Notes under the pieces: model-generated
Seen by the model: only the letters and a program-made list of their open reading frames with translations
What the model was told of the DNA's origin: nothing
Database searches by the model: none
Program-made: the position numbers and the translations under genes
Shown here: one piece after another, positions 35,729 to 45,439 of the stretch
Numbering within the stretch: the first letter of the stretch is position 1
How the letters are laid out: each line of letters begins with the position of its first letter
Assembly (NCBI GenBank): GCA_031556375.1
Contig: JAVBTA010000011.1
Span: 133,312 to 197,311 of the forward strand
Source of the DNA: BNXB01 sp031556375
Lineage (GTDB): Bacteria; Bacteroidota; Bacteroidia; Bacteroidales; Azobacteroidaceae
Length of the DNA stretch: 64,000 nt
Direction of reading: 5' to 3'

Positions 35729-37669
35729 ATGAGTTATTTAGGTTTCATCCGGGTAGCGGCGGCAATTCCGGAACTCAAAGTTGCCGACTGTAAATTCAAT
35801 GCCGAAAGGATCAAAGGACTATTGTTCCAGGCTGTTGAAAAAGAAGTGGAAATCGTTTGTTTTCCGGAACTTTCCATCACTGGATATACCTGTGGAGATC
35901 TGCTTTTGCAAAACAAGCTCATTGAAGAAGCCGAAAATACTATTGAAGAACTGGTGGATGAAATTGGGGACTTACCTATCACCTACATCATCGGAGCGCC
36001 AGTCAGAGTAAACAGTTGTTTATTCAATTGCGCGATTGTATGTTCAAATGGGAGAGTCAGGGGAGTGGTTCCGAAATCCTTCCTTCCGAATAACTCGGAA
36101 TTTTACGAAAAAAGATGGTTTAATCCCGCTCCAAAAGGTTTCCCAAAACAAATGTACTATGCCGGATACGGTGTAGGATTCGGAACTAACCAACTTTTTG
36201 GCGAAGGTAATAAAAAATTTGCGATCGAAATTTGCGAAGACTTATGGGCACCTATTCCTGTAAGTTCCCATCACAGTCTGGCCGGAGCCAACCTGATATT
36301 TAACCTTTCTGCTAGCAACGAACTGACAGGAAAAAATGAATACCTCAAATCTTTGATCCGTCAACAATCAGCCCGCTCTATCTCAGGATATGTTTACGCT
36401 TCCGCCGGTTGGGGTGAATCGACTACAGATATTGTCTTCACAGGAAACGGGATGATTTACGAAAACGGCATCTTACTTGCCGAATCCGAACGTTTTAAAC
36501 CCGGGGAGCAATTAGTTATCAGTGAAATCGATCTGGAAAGATTAGACAGTGATCGCTTGCGTTCAAGTTCTTTCAGAGATTCTATTACCGATCACAAAGA
36601 CTATTTCGAATGTGAAGTTCCTACCGTAGAAGAAATAAACTGGGATGAACGCGAAAAAACAGAAAAAGAACCTCTTAAGTTATATCGGACAATTAATCCT
36701 TTCCCGTTTATACCTTCCGACGATCTATACGAAAAATCTTGCATGGAAGTTTTTTCCATACAAACTTTCGGTCTGGCCAAACGTATCCGGCATGCCAAAG
36801 CTGAGACTTCTGTAATAGGCATTTCAGGAGGTCTTGATTCCACATTGGCATTATTAGTTTGCGTCAATACTTACGATAAATTAGGAATCTCCAGAGATAA
36901 AATAATCGGAGTAACCATGCCTGGATTCGGCACTACAGACCGGACTTACAAGAATGCTGTTATTTTGATGCAATCTCTTGGGATTACAATCAGGGAAATT
37001 AGCATAAAAGCAGCCTGTGAGCAACATTTCAAGGATATTGGTCATAATCCGGAAATACACGATATTACTTACGAAAATTCTCAAGCCCGCGAACGGACAC
37101 AAATATTGATGGATGTAGCAAACCAGATGAACGGTCTTGTAATCGGCACCGGCGATATGTCGGAACTGGCTTTAGGCTGGGCAACCTACAACGGAGATCA
37201 CATGTCGATGTATGGAGTAAATTCCGGTGTTCCTAAAACATTGGTACGCTACCTGGTTAAATGGTTTTCCGAAACTCAGGCTAACGACAAAACGGCCTTA
37301 ATTTTAAAGGACGTGTTGGATACTCCGGTGAGTCCGGAACTGATCCCGTCTAAAGACGGTAACATCAGCCAATGTACCGAAGAAATCGTCGGGCCATACG
37401 AGTTACATGACTTTTTCCTGTATTATACTGTTCGCTTCGGTTTTACTCCGGAAAAAATTCTTTACCTGGCTAAACAGGCATTCGAAGAAAGATACACTCC
37501 TGAAGTCATTTACAAATGGATGAAAACATTCTACAAACGCTTTTTCAGTCAGCAATTCAAACGTTCATGTATCCCCGATGGACCAAAAGTAGGATCTATC
37601 AATTTATCTCCACGAGGAGACTGGAGAATGCCAAGTGATGCAAGTGATGCCCTTTGGAATTTGATGTGA
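35729..37669 (+). CDS. nadE: Glutamine-dependent NAD(+) synthetase
   Basis: A 646-residue fusion of a nitrilase-type glutaminase (about 1-290: catalytic Glu in CFPELSITGY, Lys in VVPKSFLPN, Cys in IEICEDLWAP) and an ATP-pyrophosphatase NAD synthetase (about 330-646: SGGLDST loop in ISGGLDSTLALL; GTGDMSELALGW). It amidates nicotinate adenine dinucleotide using glutamine-derived ammonia. Last gene of the PASTA-rluD-ddl operon; its 3' end overlaps the promoter of the next gene. Confidence 0.97.
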   Translation: MSYLGFIRVAAAIPELKVADCKFNAERIKGLLFQAVEKEVEIVCFPELSITGYTCGDLLLQNKLIEEAENTIEELVDEIGDLPITYIIGAPVRVNSCLFNCAIVCSNGRVRGVVPKSFLPNNSEFYEKRWFNPAPKGFPKQMYYAGYGVGFGTNQLFGEGNKKFAIEICEDLWAPIPVSSHHSLAGANLIFNLSASNELTGKNEYLKSLIRQQSARSISGYVYASAGWGESTTDIVFTGNGMIYENGILLAESERFKPGEQLVISEIDLERLDSDRLRSSSFRDSITDHKDYFECEVPTVEEINWDEREKTEKEPLKLYRTINPFPFIPSDDLYEKSCMEVFSIQTFGLAKRIRHAKAETSVIGISGGLDSTLALLVCVNTYDKLGISRDKIIGVTMPGFGTTDRTYKNAVILMQSLGITIREISIKAACEQHFKDIGHNPEIHDITYENSQARERTQILMDVANQMNGLVIGTGDMSELALGWATYNGDHMSMYGVNSGVPKTLVRYLVKWFSETQANDKTALILKDVLDTPVSPELIPSKDGNISQCTEEIVGPYELHDFFLYYTVRFGFTPEKILYLAKQAFEERYTPEVIYKWMKTFYKRFFSQQFKRSCIPDGPKVGSINLSPRGDWRMPSDASDALWNLM

Positions 37670-37683
37670 TTTTATTATATTTG
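37653..37683 (+). promoter_or_regulatory. Promoter for the CapA/NlpC fusion gene
   Basis: TTTG (37653-37656), 19 bases, then TATATTTG (37676-37683): exact consensus and spacing, lying across the nadE stop codon. It places the transcript start after about 37688, which excludes the in-frame TTG at 37688 as a start. Confidence 0.75.
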
Positions 37684-37720
37684 CACCTTGAAGAAAAATT
37701 CGATCACAAAAAACAATTTT

Positions 37721-39319
37721 ATGACGAAACTATTCAAGTTGAAGATAGGACTGGTAATCATAGGTCTCGCCACATTAATATCCGGATCCTCAAAGACTTA
37801 CACAAAAAAAGAAATTTCTATTGACACCGTTTCCATCATTGGGGTCGGTGATGTCATGTTAGGATCTAACTATCCTTCCGACAAAAATTTACCAGTTAAC
37901 GATGGTAAAGATTTATTAAAAAACGTAAAAGACATTCTTTTGAATGCTGATGTTACTTTCGGCAATCTGGAGGGCTGCATACTTAATTCAGGAGGAACTC
38001 CTAAACCGTGTAAAAAAGGTTGCTACTTTTTCAGGCAACCGGAACGATATGTTAACTACCTACTGGACGCTGGTTTTGACGTAATGAATGTCGCCAATAA
38101 TCATATGGGTGATTTCGGACAAGCCGGACGGGACAATACTGTTAAAGTTTTAAAAGAATCCGGTTTGGCCTATGCCGGGTTAAAAGATGTATGCGAAACC
38201 AGTATTTTCGAACGTAACGGAGTTAAGTACGGTTTTTGCGGATTTGCACCGAATACAGGCACTGTGAGAATCACAGATATTGAATATGCGAAAAAACTGG
38301 TCAGTGGTCTGGATAGTATTTGCGATATCGTTATCGTCTCATTTCACGGTGGCGCCGAAGGAAAAAAATTCAACCGTGTACCTAAGAAATCCGAAACATT
38401 TTATGGCGAGAACCGCGGGAATGTTTATGAATTTGCTCACGCAGTAATTGATGCGGGTGCAGATGTGGTATTTGGGCACGGACCTCATGTAGTACGCGCT
38501 ACTGAATTATACAAAGACCGCTTCATTGCGTATAGTCTTGGGAACTTCTGCACTTCTGGCACATTCAGTATTAGTGGAATCAGCGGTTATGCACCAATGG
38601 TAAAAGTTATTACTGATAAAACAGGACGATTTATATCCGGACAAATTTTTTCTGGCCTCCAATTAGACAAAACAGGCCCGGTTTTGGATGAAAAACAGTC
38701 CGCGGCCAAAGAAATACAACGTCTCACTAAACTTGATTTTCCTGAAACTCCATTGATTTTTACAGAAGATGGAAAAATAGAACGGAGTAATAACCTTATT
38801 TCTGAGAACTTTCCTTCTTTTGAGAATGCAAACATACTAAAGAATACTCCATTTTTTCCGTTTTCTGATTCTATCAACCAGAATCCGGATTCAATTACTG
38901 CAATAAATAAATTGGCAGATCAAATCATCGAGTATTCAAAACAATATCTGGGGAAGCCTTATCGCAGAGGGTCTAAAGGGCCAAACAGTTTCGATTGTTC
39001 AGGTTTTACACATTATGTATACGGACATTTCGGATATACACTTGGAGCCAGTTGCCGCGACCAGATAGAGAAGGGTCAAAAGATCGGCAAAGACCAATTA
39101 AGACCCGGCGACCTTATCTTTTTTAAAGGTAGAAATTCAAAATCCAATTATACCGGACACGTCGGAATCGTCATTTCAAACGAACCTGAAGGAAACATAG
39201 AATTTATCCACGCTTCCTGTAACCGGGGAATTAAAATTGAAGAACTGGAAAAATCCGACTATTACAAATTAAGATATATTACAGGATTAAGAATTCTCAA
39301 AGAAGATCATAATCTTTAA
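37721..39319 (+). CDS. CapA-type metallophosphatase fused to NlpC/P60 peptidase, exported
   Basis: A 532-residue protein. An N-terminal hydrophobic signal/anchor is at about 7-22. The CapA/PgsA-like calcineurin-fold domain runs from about 38 to 300 (GVGDVMLGS, FGNLEG, NVANNHMGDFG, SFHGGAEG, GHGPHVV). The C-terminal NlpC/P60 cysteine peptidase (about 405-530) has C426 in FDCSGFTHYV and a GHVGIVIS histidine. CapA domains are linked to poly-gamma-glutamate or capsule synthesis; NlpC/P60 domains cut murein peptides such as D-Glu-DAP bonds. The fusion suggests a periplasmic enzyme acting on gamma-glutamyl linkages. ATG 37721 is chosen from the promoter position. Confidence 0.85.
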   Translation: MTKLFKLKIGLVIIGLATLISGSSKTYTKKEISIDTVSIIGVGDVMLGSNYPSDKNLPVNDGKDLLKNVKDILLNADVTFGNLEGCILNSGGTPKPCKKGCYFFRQPERYVNYLLDAGFDVMNVANNHMGDFGQAGRDNTVKVLKESGLAYAGLKDVCETSIFERNGVKYGFCGFAPNTGTVRITDIEYAKKLVSGLDSICDIVIVSFHGGAEGKKFNRVPKKSETFYGENRGNVYEFAHAVIDAGADVVFGHGPHVVRATELYKDRFIAYSLGNFCTSGTFSISGISGYAPMVKVITDKTGRFISGQIFSGLQLDKTGPVLDEKQSAAKEIQRLTKLDFPETPLIFTEDGKIERSNNLISENFPSFENANILKNTPFFPFSDSINQNPDSITAINKLADQIIEYSKQYLGKPYRRGSKGPNSFDCSGFTHYVYGHFGYTLGASCRDQIEKGQKIGKDQLRPGDLIFFKGRNSKSNYTGHVGIVISNEPEGNIEFIHASCNRGIKIEELEKSDYYKLRYITGLRILKEDHNL

Positions 39320-39329
39320 TAAAATTTCT

Positions 39330-39337
39330 TACTTTTG
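39330..39337 (+). promoter_or_regulatory. Candidate -7 box for the FabH-like gene
   Basis: TACTTTTG matches TAnnTTTG, 59 bases before ATG 39397. The -33 element is not evident. Confidence 0.45.
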
Positions 39338-39396
39338 CACGAACTTTGCTTTATAATGAAGAGCACACTATCATTTAGGGATTAAAATAAAAAAAC

Positions 39397-40338
39397 ATGT
39401 TTATTAATGCTACGGGACATTATGTCCCTGAAAAAAGAATACCCAACAATTATTTTCTAGGGGTAAATGGTTTAACTGATGAGTGGATATTTCAACGTAC
39501 GGGAATATCTTCCCGATCCAAAGCCACATGTGAAGAAACAATGGATATGATGTGTTCTGAGGCTGTTAAAGATGCCATGACTAAGCTTCCTTACGATATA
39601 AAAGAAACAGATCTCATTATTTTTGCCTCCTATACTCCGTCTGACACGGTAGGAACTACTGCGCATGTTATTCAACGGGAATTCGGTATTGAAAACGCAA
39701 AATCCTTTTTGATCTCATCTGCATGTTCTTCTGCTATCAACGCAATGGAAATCATCAGTTCTTTTTTCCAGACAGGTCTTGCAAAAAAGGCATTACTGAT
39801 ATCTGCCGACAGAAACTCTACTTATTGCAATGAGAATGACCCGTCATGTGGCCATTTGTGGGGAGATGCAGCGACTGCTATCTTTTTTTCCAAAGAAAAA
39901 TATAATGAGCAAGAGCCTGAAGTAGCAGACATTATCACTCAAGGTCTTGGCCACATAGGAAAAGGACCCGAAGGCGTCACCCTGAATCCCAAAGGCGGAA
40001 TCCGTATGCCTGACGGTAAAGATGTATTTGTACAGGCTTGCACTTATATTGCCAGGAACACGAGAGATATTCTCGAAAAAAACAATTATAACCTGTCCGA
40101 TCTCTCCTATTTTATCGGGCACCAAGCTAATATGCGGATATTGAGTCATGTTGGAAAGGAACTGGGACTTCCGGAAGAAAAAGTCCTCAGTAACATCCGC
40201 GAACTCGGAAATACAGGCTCTGTAAGCTCAATATTGGTATTTGCTCAAAATTACAACCGGTTTAAATCCGGAGATATCATTTGTATCTCTGTTTTTGGAG
40301 GTGGATATTCTGCCGGAGCCTGTTTAATAAAAAAATAA
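39397..40338 (+). CDS. 3-oxoacyl-ACP synthase III (FabH-like)
   Basis: A 313-residue thiolase-fold ketosynthase. Catalytic triad: C110 in SSACSSAIN, H242 in IGHQANMR and N272 in GNTGSVS. FabH starts fatty-acid synthesis from acetyl-CoA and malonyl-ACP, but several Bacteroidota carry paralogues for secondary lipid or aryl-polyene pathways. The gene stands alone with its own promoter rather than with fab genes, so the primary FabH role is not certain. Confidence 0.85.
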   Translation: MFINATGHYVPEKRIPNNYFLGVNGLTDEWIFQRTGISSRSKATCEETMDMMCSEAVKDAMTKLPYDIKETDLIIFASYTPSDTVGTTAHVIQREFGIENAKSFLISSACSSAINAMEIISSFFQTGLAKKALLISADRNSTYCNENDPSCGHLWGDAATAIFFSKEKYNEQEPEVADIITQGLGHIGKGPEGVTLNPKGGIRMPDGKDVFVQACTYIARNTRDILEKNNYNLSDLSYFIGHQANMRILSHVGKELGLPEEKVLSNIRELGNTGSVSSILVFAQNYNRFKSGDIICISVFGGGYSAGACLIKK

Positions 40339-40419
40339 TTTTTATTTCCTTATTTTTTATAAACGAAATATCTTCGATTTATCCACAATTCTCCCTTACT
40401 CCCTTAGTAGCTTGGATGC

Positions 40420-40435
40420 GGATATTGCAATATCC
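40420..40435. repeat. Perfect 16-bp palindrome between convergent genes
   Basis: GGATATTGCAATATCC reads the same on both strands. It lies in the 167-bp gap between the convergent FabH-like and esterase genes. There is no T-run, so it is a weak terminator or a protein-binding site. A lone consensus DnaA box TTATCCACA is at 40379-40387. Confidence 0.4.
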
Positions 40436-40505
40436 ATTACTTACTACGCAAAGCTGTATTTCAGGAGAGTATGCAGATAATTGCAAAGTATCTAACTTGC
40501 AGTTC

Positions 40506-41759
40506 TTATTTCTTGATTACCTTATATGTTTTGCCATTATACTTCAACAGGTAAATTCCACGATAATACCCGGAAAAGTCAATTTCTGTCTGTTCTTCAT
40601 TTGCCTGATAAATACCTTTTAATCTTCCGGTCATATCAAAAATACGAATATCACCTTCCGTACACCGCGTACCATATACCGTACACCGATTTTGAACAGG
40701 ATTCGGAGAAACTACAAGCTTTTGGGCTATAACAGATTCAATACCCGTTGGCGAATCTTTATAATGAGATCGAATAAACTTAATAACCTCTTCATTATAA
40801 TCCATACAATCTCCGTTACCCTTATTCATATAGTAACTATGAGATGCTCCATCAATTTGATAATGAATTACTTCGCTACTAATGGCAGAGGCCAGTGCGT
40901 CGTATCTAATTTTTTTGACAGAAATATTGTTTGTAGAAGGATAATAAGCTACATTCTCCTCCTGAGGAATAGTATTTGCCCTGTTTTTATTTACCCAAAA
41001 ACTAATTACATCGCTTTTCGGCTGACAAAGAGACACTTTAACTTCAAAGATACCAGATCCGTAGGAAAGTGTACCTCCATAAGGAACCACTTCATCTGTC
41101 TTACTATGAAAATCACAGATCGGAACGCTTATATTTTCTGCTGCACTTTTGATTGCAGTCCCCATTGAACCGCACACAGAGATCAAACCGGCAAGATCCT
41201 TCCCATAAGTCATCGAGTACTGATACGACATAAACCCTCCCATGGAAGTCCCGAATATAAAAAAATTATCAGCATCTATAGAATATTGAGAACTCGTTGT
41301 GTTTACAATTTGCTTTATAAATCCGACATCATCCACATTTTTATTCAGTTCCTCATTAAGTAGGGTTATAGCCTCTAACGCCACTGTTGCTTTCACTTTC
41401 AAGCCACAGCCCCAAGCCGCTTCCAATGGAATATCAATACCTTTAGAGGCTAAATCTTTCGCTTTATTTATAACCTCCGGATCCTGTTCCGGAAGGGCCT
41501 GAGGAGCCAATACCAGCAGATTCAACTGATCCGCAACAGGTTTAATCGGGTAAGTTCCAAAAAAATCTTCCATAGTCCGGTTAAAACCATGTAGACAAAC
41601 AATCAATCCGGACTTTTTCGAAGGATTATATGAATCCGGAATATACAATAAATATTGCCGGGTATGACTGCCAAAATCAATTTCTATTTTCTGAGGATTT
41701 TCTGCCCGTAAAAAAAACAAGTAGCAGAACAACAATATAATGGTTAATCTCGTTCTCAT
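40506..41759 (-). CDS. Secreted PHB-depolymerase/feruloyl-type esterase with type IX sorting tail
   Basis: A 417-residue exported alpha/beta hydrolase. The signal peptide is at 1-19. The esterase domain (about 25-320) has the nucleophile motif GTSMGGF, an acid region DFHSKTDEVVPYGG and the histidine in DGASHSYY, resembling the PHB depolymerase/LpqC group. The last 75 residues (VSPNPVQNRCTVYG, then IFDMTG, ending YKVIKK) form a type A C-terminal sorting domain for the type IX secretion system. The enzyme is therefore likely placed on the cell surface or released. Its substrate, probably a polysaccharide ester, is inferred only. Confidence 0.85.
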   Translation of the reverse strand: MRTRLTIILLFCYLFFLRAENPQKIEIDFGSHTRQYLLYIPDSYNPSKKSGLIVCLHGFNRTMEDFFGTYPIKPVADQLNLLVLAPQALPEQDPEVINKAKDLASKGIDIPLEAAWGCGLKVKATVALEAITLLNEELNKNVDDVGFIKQIVNTTSSQYSIDADNFFIFGTSMGGFMSYQYSMTYGKDLAGLISVCGSMGTAIKSAAENISVPICDFHSKTDEVVPYGGTLSYGSGIFEVKVSLCQPKSDVISFWVNKNRANTIPQEENVAYYPSTNNISVKKIRYDALASAISSEVIHYQIDGASHSYYMNKGNGDCMDYNEEVIKFIRSHYKDSPTGIESVIAQKLVVSPNPVQNRCTVYGTRCTEGDIRIFDMTGRLKGIYQANEEQTEIDFSGYYRGIYLLKYNGKTYKVIKK

Positions 41760-41795
41760 GTTCGTAGAATTAGTAGAATTATTAGTAATAAATAT

Positions 41796-41803
41796 TACTT
41801 TTG
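41796..41803 (+). promoter_or_regulatory. Candidate -7 box for the DUF5686 gene
   Basis: TACTTTTG matches TAnnTTTG, 22 bases before ATG 41826. Confidence 0.5.
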
Positions 41804-41825
41804 CAAATTAACTATTTTTATCTGA

Positions 41826-44183
41826 ATGATTAAGTCTCGAATCTCTTTTTTAACGTTTTTAATGCTATTTTGCCTGTCATCAACAATAGGACTGGCTCAA
41901 AGTCAACCATCTGATATCAGGTATGGTGTTATCGGAATGAGAGCCTTGCGGTTTCATCCGGATGCCACCGATGCTTCAGATATTATGCAAAAAGTATTCC
42001 AGAACAAAGAAAAAAACTCCCTTGCCGGAGAAGAATTCCTGAAATATGACCTGTATCAAAAGACTTCGGTAGATATCGTAATCAGCAAAGAATCTCTCGA
42101 CCGACAACTTTCGGACTATCATTCGAAAAATAATTTTACCTACAAATATTTTATCCGCCCTTTTGAACCATGGATTAAACATGCGTCTCCACTTGAAAAG
42201 AATCCTTCGTTTCTAGCTCTTACGACTTTACTTTTCGAAGATTACAAAACTGTCTTTGAAAACAAGAACAAAAATCTCGTAGGATCGATTCTGAACGCGT
42301 CCAAGGCGCAAGGATTGTATGAAAGTATCGGAGAACAGAATATTTCTTACCTTTTGGATGAAGTCTTCGGAGATATCGATCTTTATCAGGACGAAAATGA
42401 GATCATGTTATTGGAATTCAAAAGTCCATTAGGAAAAGATGCTCAAGAAATATATTCTTATAAACTTGTGGGAACAAAGATTGTAAATGAAAAGCTGTGT
42501 TTTGAAGTAGCATTCTTCTGTGAAAATATGAAAGAAAATGCCTTCTCCGGATATTTTTATATCTCAAACGATGAAAATTACTCTCTCGTAGAAGCCAAAT
42601 TCACATTGAACAATCCTTCAAATATGAATTTTCTTCAAAATATACTTATTACACATACCTATACCTCAAATGGAGAAAAAATATTACCCCAAAAAAAAAG
42701 ATACCAGGTATTACTCGGAGATGACGTAAAAGGCTGTTTGATAGCCGACAAAACTATCATTTATGAACACTTTTCTTTTTCAAATTCCGAGATTTCCGAT
42801 ATCTGGATCAATAAGAACAGTCCGGGTTATAGTGAAAAAGACAATATTTACTGGAATGATATCCGCCCCATCCCTCTGACTCCAGCGCAAAGCCAGATAG
42901 GAGAACTGCTTAAAACAGTAACAGGAAGCAATGCATTCCTGAATATTCAAAATACAATTCCAATTTTGTTAAATAATCATCTTAAAATAGGAGGAATTAA
43001 CGGAACTGCTGAAATTGGTCCTCTTACTCAGTTTATAAGCTACAATAGCATGGAAGGACTTCGCCTCAGACTGGGAGGAAATACTACTGTCAAACTTCTC
43101 AATCAATGGTTGCTGGGAGGCTACGTGGCCTATGGGTTTGACGATCATCAGGTAAAGTACAGAGGAGATTTGATTTATTCCCTTCATCCCAGAAGCCAAT
43201 ACATCTGGGAATATCCCAAAAGATTAATCTCATTTACATACGTCAACGACCTGAATATCCCGGGGCAAGATCTATTGACAACAAACCGCGATAATTTTAT
43301 CTACTCTTTTTCCCATGCCTCAACCAATAATATGTCATTACAAAAAATAGGGCTATTGACATTTGAGAATGAATTTGCCAAACAAATCTCATTCAAGATC
43401 GGAGGACAATTCAAATACGACGAACCGAAAGGGATTGTGCGGTACATGCAGGTACAGGGAACCGATACTTCTTATATTTCTAGTATTTCTACCTCTGAGA
43501 TACAGCTCACCGCCCGGTTTTCGCCCAAAGAAAAATTTATTCAGAATCGTGACAAACGGATTTTTATCCGGAGAGGAGATGTTGAATTAAATCTTAACCA
43601 CAGGATTGGGTTCAAAGATCTCTTCGGATCCGATTACAGTTACCAGATAACCGAATTTAAAGGATATAAAAAATTCAATTTATGGAAAAACAGCGGAAAC
43701 CTGGATGTCCATCTTTCCGCTGGAAAAATATGGAACAGGGTACCTTTTCCTCTTTTGTTCATCCCACAGGGAAACCAGAGTTATATTTTTGAACAGGAAG
43801 GATATAATTGTATGAATTTTTATGAATTCACGACAGACAACTACATTGCCGGAAATATGAATTTTATGTTTAACTGGTCGCCGATCAAACTGTTTAACCC
43901 AAAAGATAAAATAAAAACCTCTTTAGGGGCCCGGGTTATTTATGGACCTTTATCGGATAATAATAATCCGGCTATCCATCCTGAGCTTTTCGTTTTCAAT
44001 CAGGGAGTCAACCCTTTAAGTAATACTCCATATATTGAAACTAATGTCGGATTAGCCAATATTTTTAAATTCCTGAGAGTAGAATATGCCCGCCGGCTGA
44101 CTTATCTGGATGATAACAGTGAATCCGGCGGACATAACCTTATGAAAGGTTCATTATTATTTACCGGAAGTTTTTCTTTTTAA
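41826..44183 (+). CDS. DUF5686 family outer-membrane protein
   Basis: A 785-residue exported protein with a signal peptide (1-24, ending GLAQ). A mixed N-terminal domain of about 330 residues (YDLYQKTSVDIV; EIMLLEFKSPL) is followed by beta-rich, barrel-like sequence to the end, closing with GSLLFTGSFSF, a C-terminal aromatic outer-membrane signal. Many DUF5686 proteins start with a carboxypeptidase-like regulatory domain; this one lacks it. Function unknown. It ends tail-to-tail with the cupin gene, overlapping by 4 bp. Confidence 0.82.
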   Translation: MIKSRISFLTFLMLFCLSSTIGLAQSQPSDIRYGVIGMRALRFHPDATDASDIMQKVFQNKEKNSLAGEEFLKYDLYQKTSVDIVISKESLDRQLSDYHSKNNFTYKYFIRPFEPWIKHASPLEKNPSFLALTTLLFEDYKTVFENKNKNLVGSILNASKAQGLYESIGEQNISYLLDEVFGDIDLYQDENEIMLLEFKSPLGKDAQEIYSYKLVGTKIVNEKLCFEVAFFCENMKENAFSGYFYISNDENYSLVEAKFTLNNPSNMNFLQNILITHTYTSNGEKILPQKKRYQVLLGDDVKGCLIADKTIIYEHFSFSNSEISDIWINKNSPGYSEKDNIYWNDIRPIPLTPAQSQIGELLKTVTGSNAFLNIQNTIPILLNNHLKIGGINGTAEIGPLTQFISYNSMEGLRLRLGGNTTVKLLNQWLLGGYVAYGFDDHQVKYRGDLIYSLHPRSQYIWEYPKRLISFTYVNDLNIPGQDLLTTNRDNFIYSFSHASTNNMSLQKIGLLTFENEFAKQISFKIGGQFKYDEPKGIVRYMQVQGTDTSYISSISTSEIQLTARFSPKEKFIQNRDKRIFIRRGDVELNLNHRIGFKDLFGSDYSYQITEFKGYKKFNLWKNSGNLDVHLSAGKIWNRVPFPLLFIPQGNQSYIFEQEGYNCMNFYEFTTDNYIAGNMNFMFNWSPIKLFNPKDKIKTSLGARVIYGPLSDNNNPAIHPELFVFNQGVNPLSNTPYIETNVGLANIFKFLRVEYARRLTYLDDNSESGGHNLMKGSLLFTGSFSF

Positions 44184-44521
44184 GATTTCAGAAAGTCCTT
44201 CCGCATAGGGTTAAACACATCGATCAGGATGCCTGCTTCCAAACAAGTTACTCCATGAGTCTTCCCTGAAGGAGCATAAAAACCGTCTCCTGCAGATAAG
44301 ATCTTCTTTTCTCCATCCACATCGACTTCAAACTTACCACTGGCGACATAAGTCGTCTGCACATGAGGGTGCGCATGTAATACGCCCACGCTTCCTTTTT
44401 CAAAAGAAGCTTTAACTAACATGATGTTTTCATCATAACCCATGATCTGGCGTTTCATTCCTCCGCCAAGTTCGATCCACTCCACAGAATCGGATTCAAA
44501 GAAAATTTTATTGTCTTGCAT
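44180..44521 (-). CDS. Small cupin-domain protein
   Basis: A 113-residue single-domain cupin. Cupin motif 1 shows the metal site HAHPHVQTTYVASGKFEV (about 51-68) and motif 2 the APSGKTHGV segment with its histidine. Small cupins bind metals and may be isomerases, dioxygenases or sensors; the product cannot be named. It is the last gene of the queD-queE-rnz set, 3 bp after rnz. Confidence 0.85.
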   Translation of the reverse strand: MQDNKIFFESDSVEWIELGGGMKRQIMGYDENIMLVKASFEKGSVGVLHAHPHVQTTYVASGKFEVDVDGEKKILSAGDGFYAPSGKTHGVTCLEAGILIDVFNPMRKDFLKS

Positions 44522-44524
44522 TAT

Positions 44525-45439
44525 TTATATTTTTAAAACTAAACCTTCATATGCCAATACAGTATCCGGGAAAACAGTTTTAGCTTCTTCCAATAATATT
44601 GAGTTATCCGGATATCTTGCAGAAAAATGCCCTAGCACCAACTTCTTAACTTCAGCAGCTTTTGCTATTTGTGCCGCCTGTTTTGCCGATGAGTGGAATG
44701 TCTCTTTAGCCCTTGCCAAATCTTCTTCACAGAAAGTAGCTTCATGAAAAAGCAGATCAACTCCTTGAATAATCGGTATTATTTTCTCCGAATATGCTGT
44801 ATCCGAGCAGTATGCATATTTTTTCGGAGGATTTGCCGGACGGGTCAAACGCTGATTTAGGACGACCTCACCCTCTTCCGTTATAAAATCAGCTCCCTCT
44901 TTGATTTTTGAGATTTGCTTAACCGGGATTTTGTAAAAATCAATCATTTCCCGGATAATATGCGCACTCTTAGGTAGTTCCTGAAACAAAAAACCACAAG
45001 TTGGGATACGATGCTTCAATGGGATAGAATACACTTTTACCGTACGATCCTCGTAGACCAATTCTGATTTGTAAGGATCGACCGGATTAAACCGTACATT
45101 ATACGGCAATTCTCTACAAAAATACTCAAGTACCGGTCCGAAAATTTTCTGCGCATCAGGATGGGCATGAATCACAAACTCTCCCGTACGACCCAGTAAA
45201 CCTAATGTCGATAATAATCCCGGAAGACCAAAACAATGGTCTCCATGCATATGTGAAATAAAAATATGATTCAATCGATTGAATTTCAAGTGCATTGAAC
45301 GCAACTGCATCTGAGCGCCTTCTCCACAATCGATCATATACAATTTATCCCGCAGATTCAAAACCTGGCTACTTGGAAAATGACGTGTCGTCGGCAATGC
45401 TGAGCCACATCCTAATATATTTAACTCAAAACGTTCCAC
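44525..45439 (-). CDS. rnz: Ribonuclease Z
   Basis: A 304-residue metallo-beta-lactamase-fold endonuclease that trims tRNA 3' ends. Zinc motif HMHGDH is at residues 63-68, with the later histidine in FHEATF and GHFSARY near the C-terminus. Two starts are possible: ATG 45484, which would lie inside queE, or GTG 45439, which overlaps the queE stop by one base (TAGTG). The GTG gives MERFELNILGCGSALPT, the usual N-terminus and length, and is chosen. Confidence 0.93.
   Translation of the reverse strand: MERFELNILGCGSALPTTRHFPSSQVLNLRDKLYMIDCGEGAQMQLRSMHLKFNRLNHIFISHMHGDHCFGLPGLLSTLGLLGRTGEFVIHAHPDAQKIFGPVLEYFCRELPYNVRFNPVDPYKSELVYEDRTVKVYSIPLKHRIPTCGFLFQELPKSAHIIREMIDFYKIPVKQISKIKEGADFITEEGEVVLNQRLTRPANPPKKYAYCSDTAYSEKIIPIIQGVDLLFHEATFCEEDLARAKETFHSSAKQAAQIAKAAEVKKLVLGHFSARYPDNSILLEEAKTVFPDTVLAYEGLVLKI

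Noticed and set aside
40379..40387. Perfect DnaA box TTATCCACA as an origin signal
   Set aside because: Single box with no cluster, no AT-rich unwinding element and no dnaA or other origin genes; a second weak box near 24873 is also isolated.
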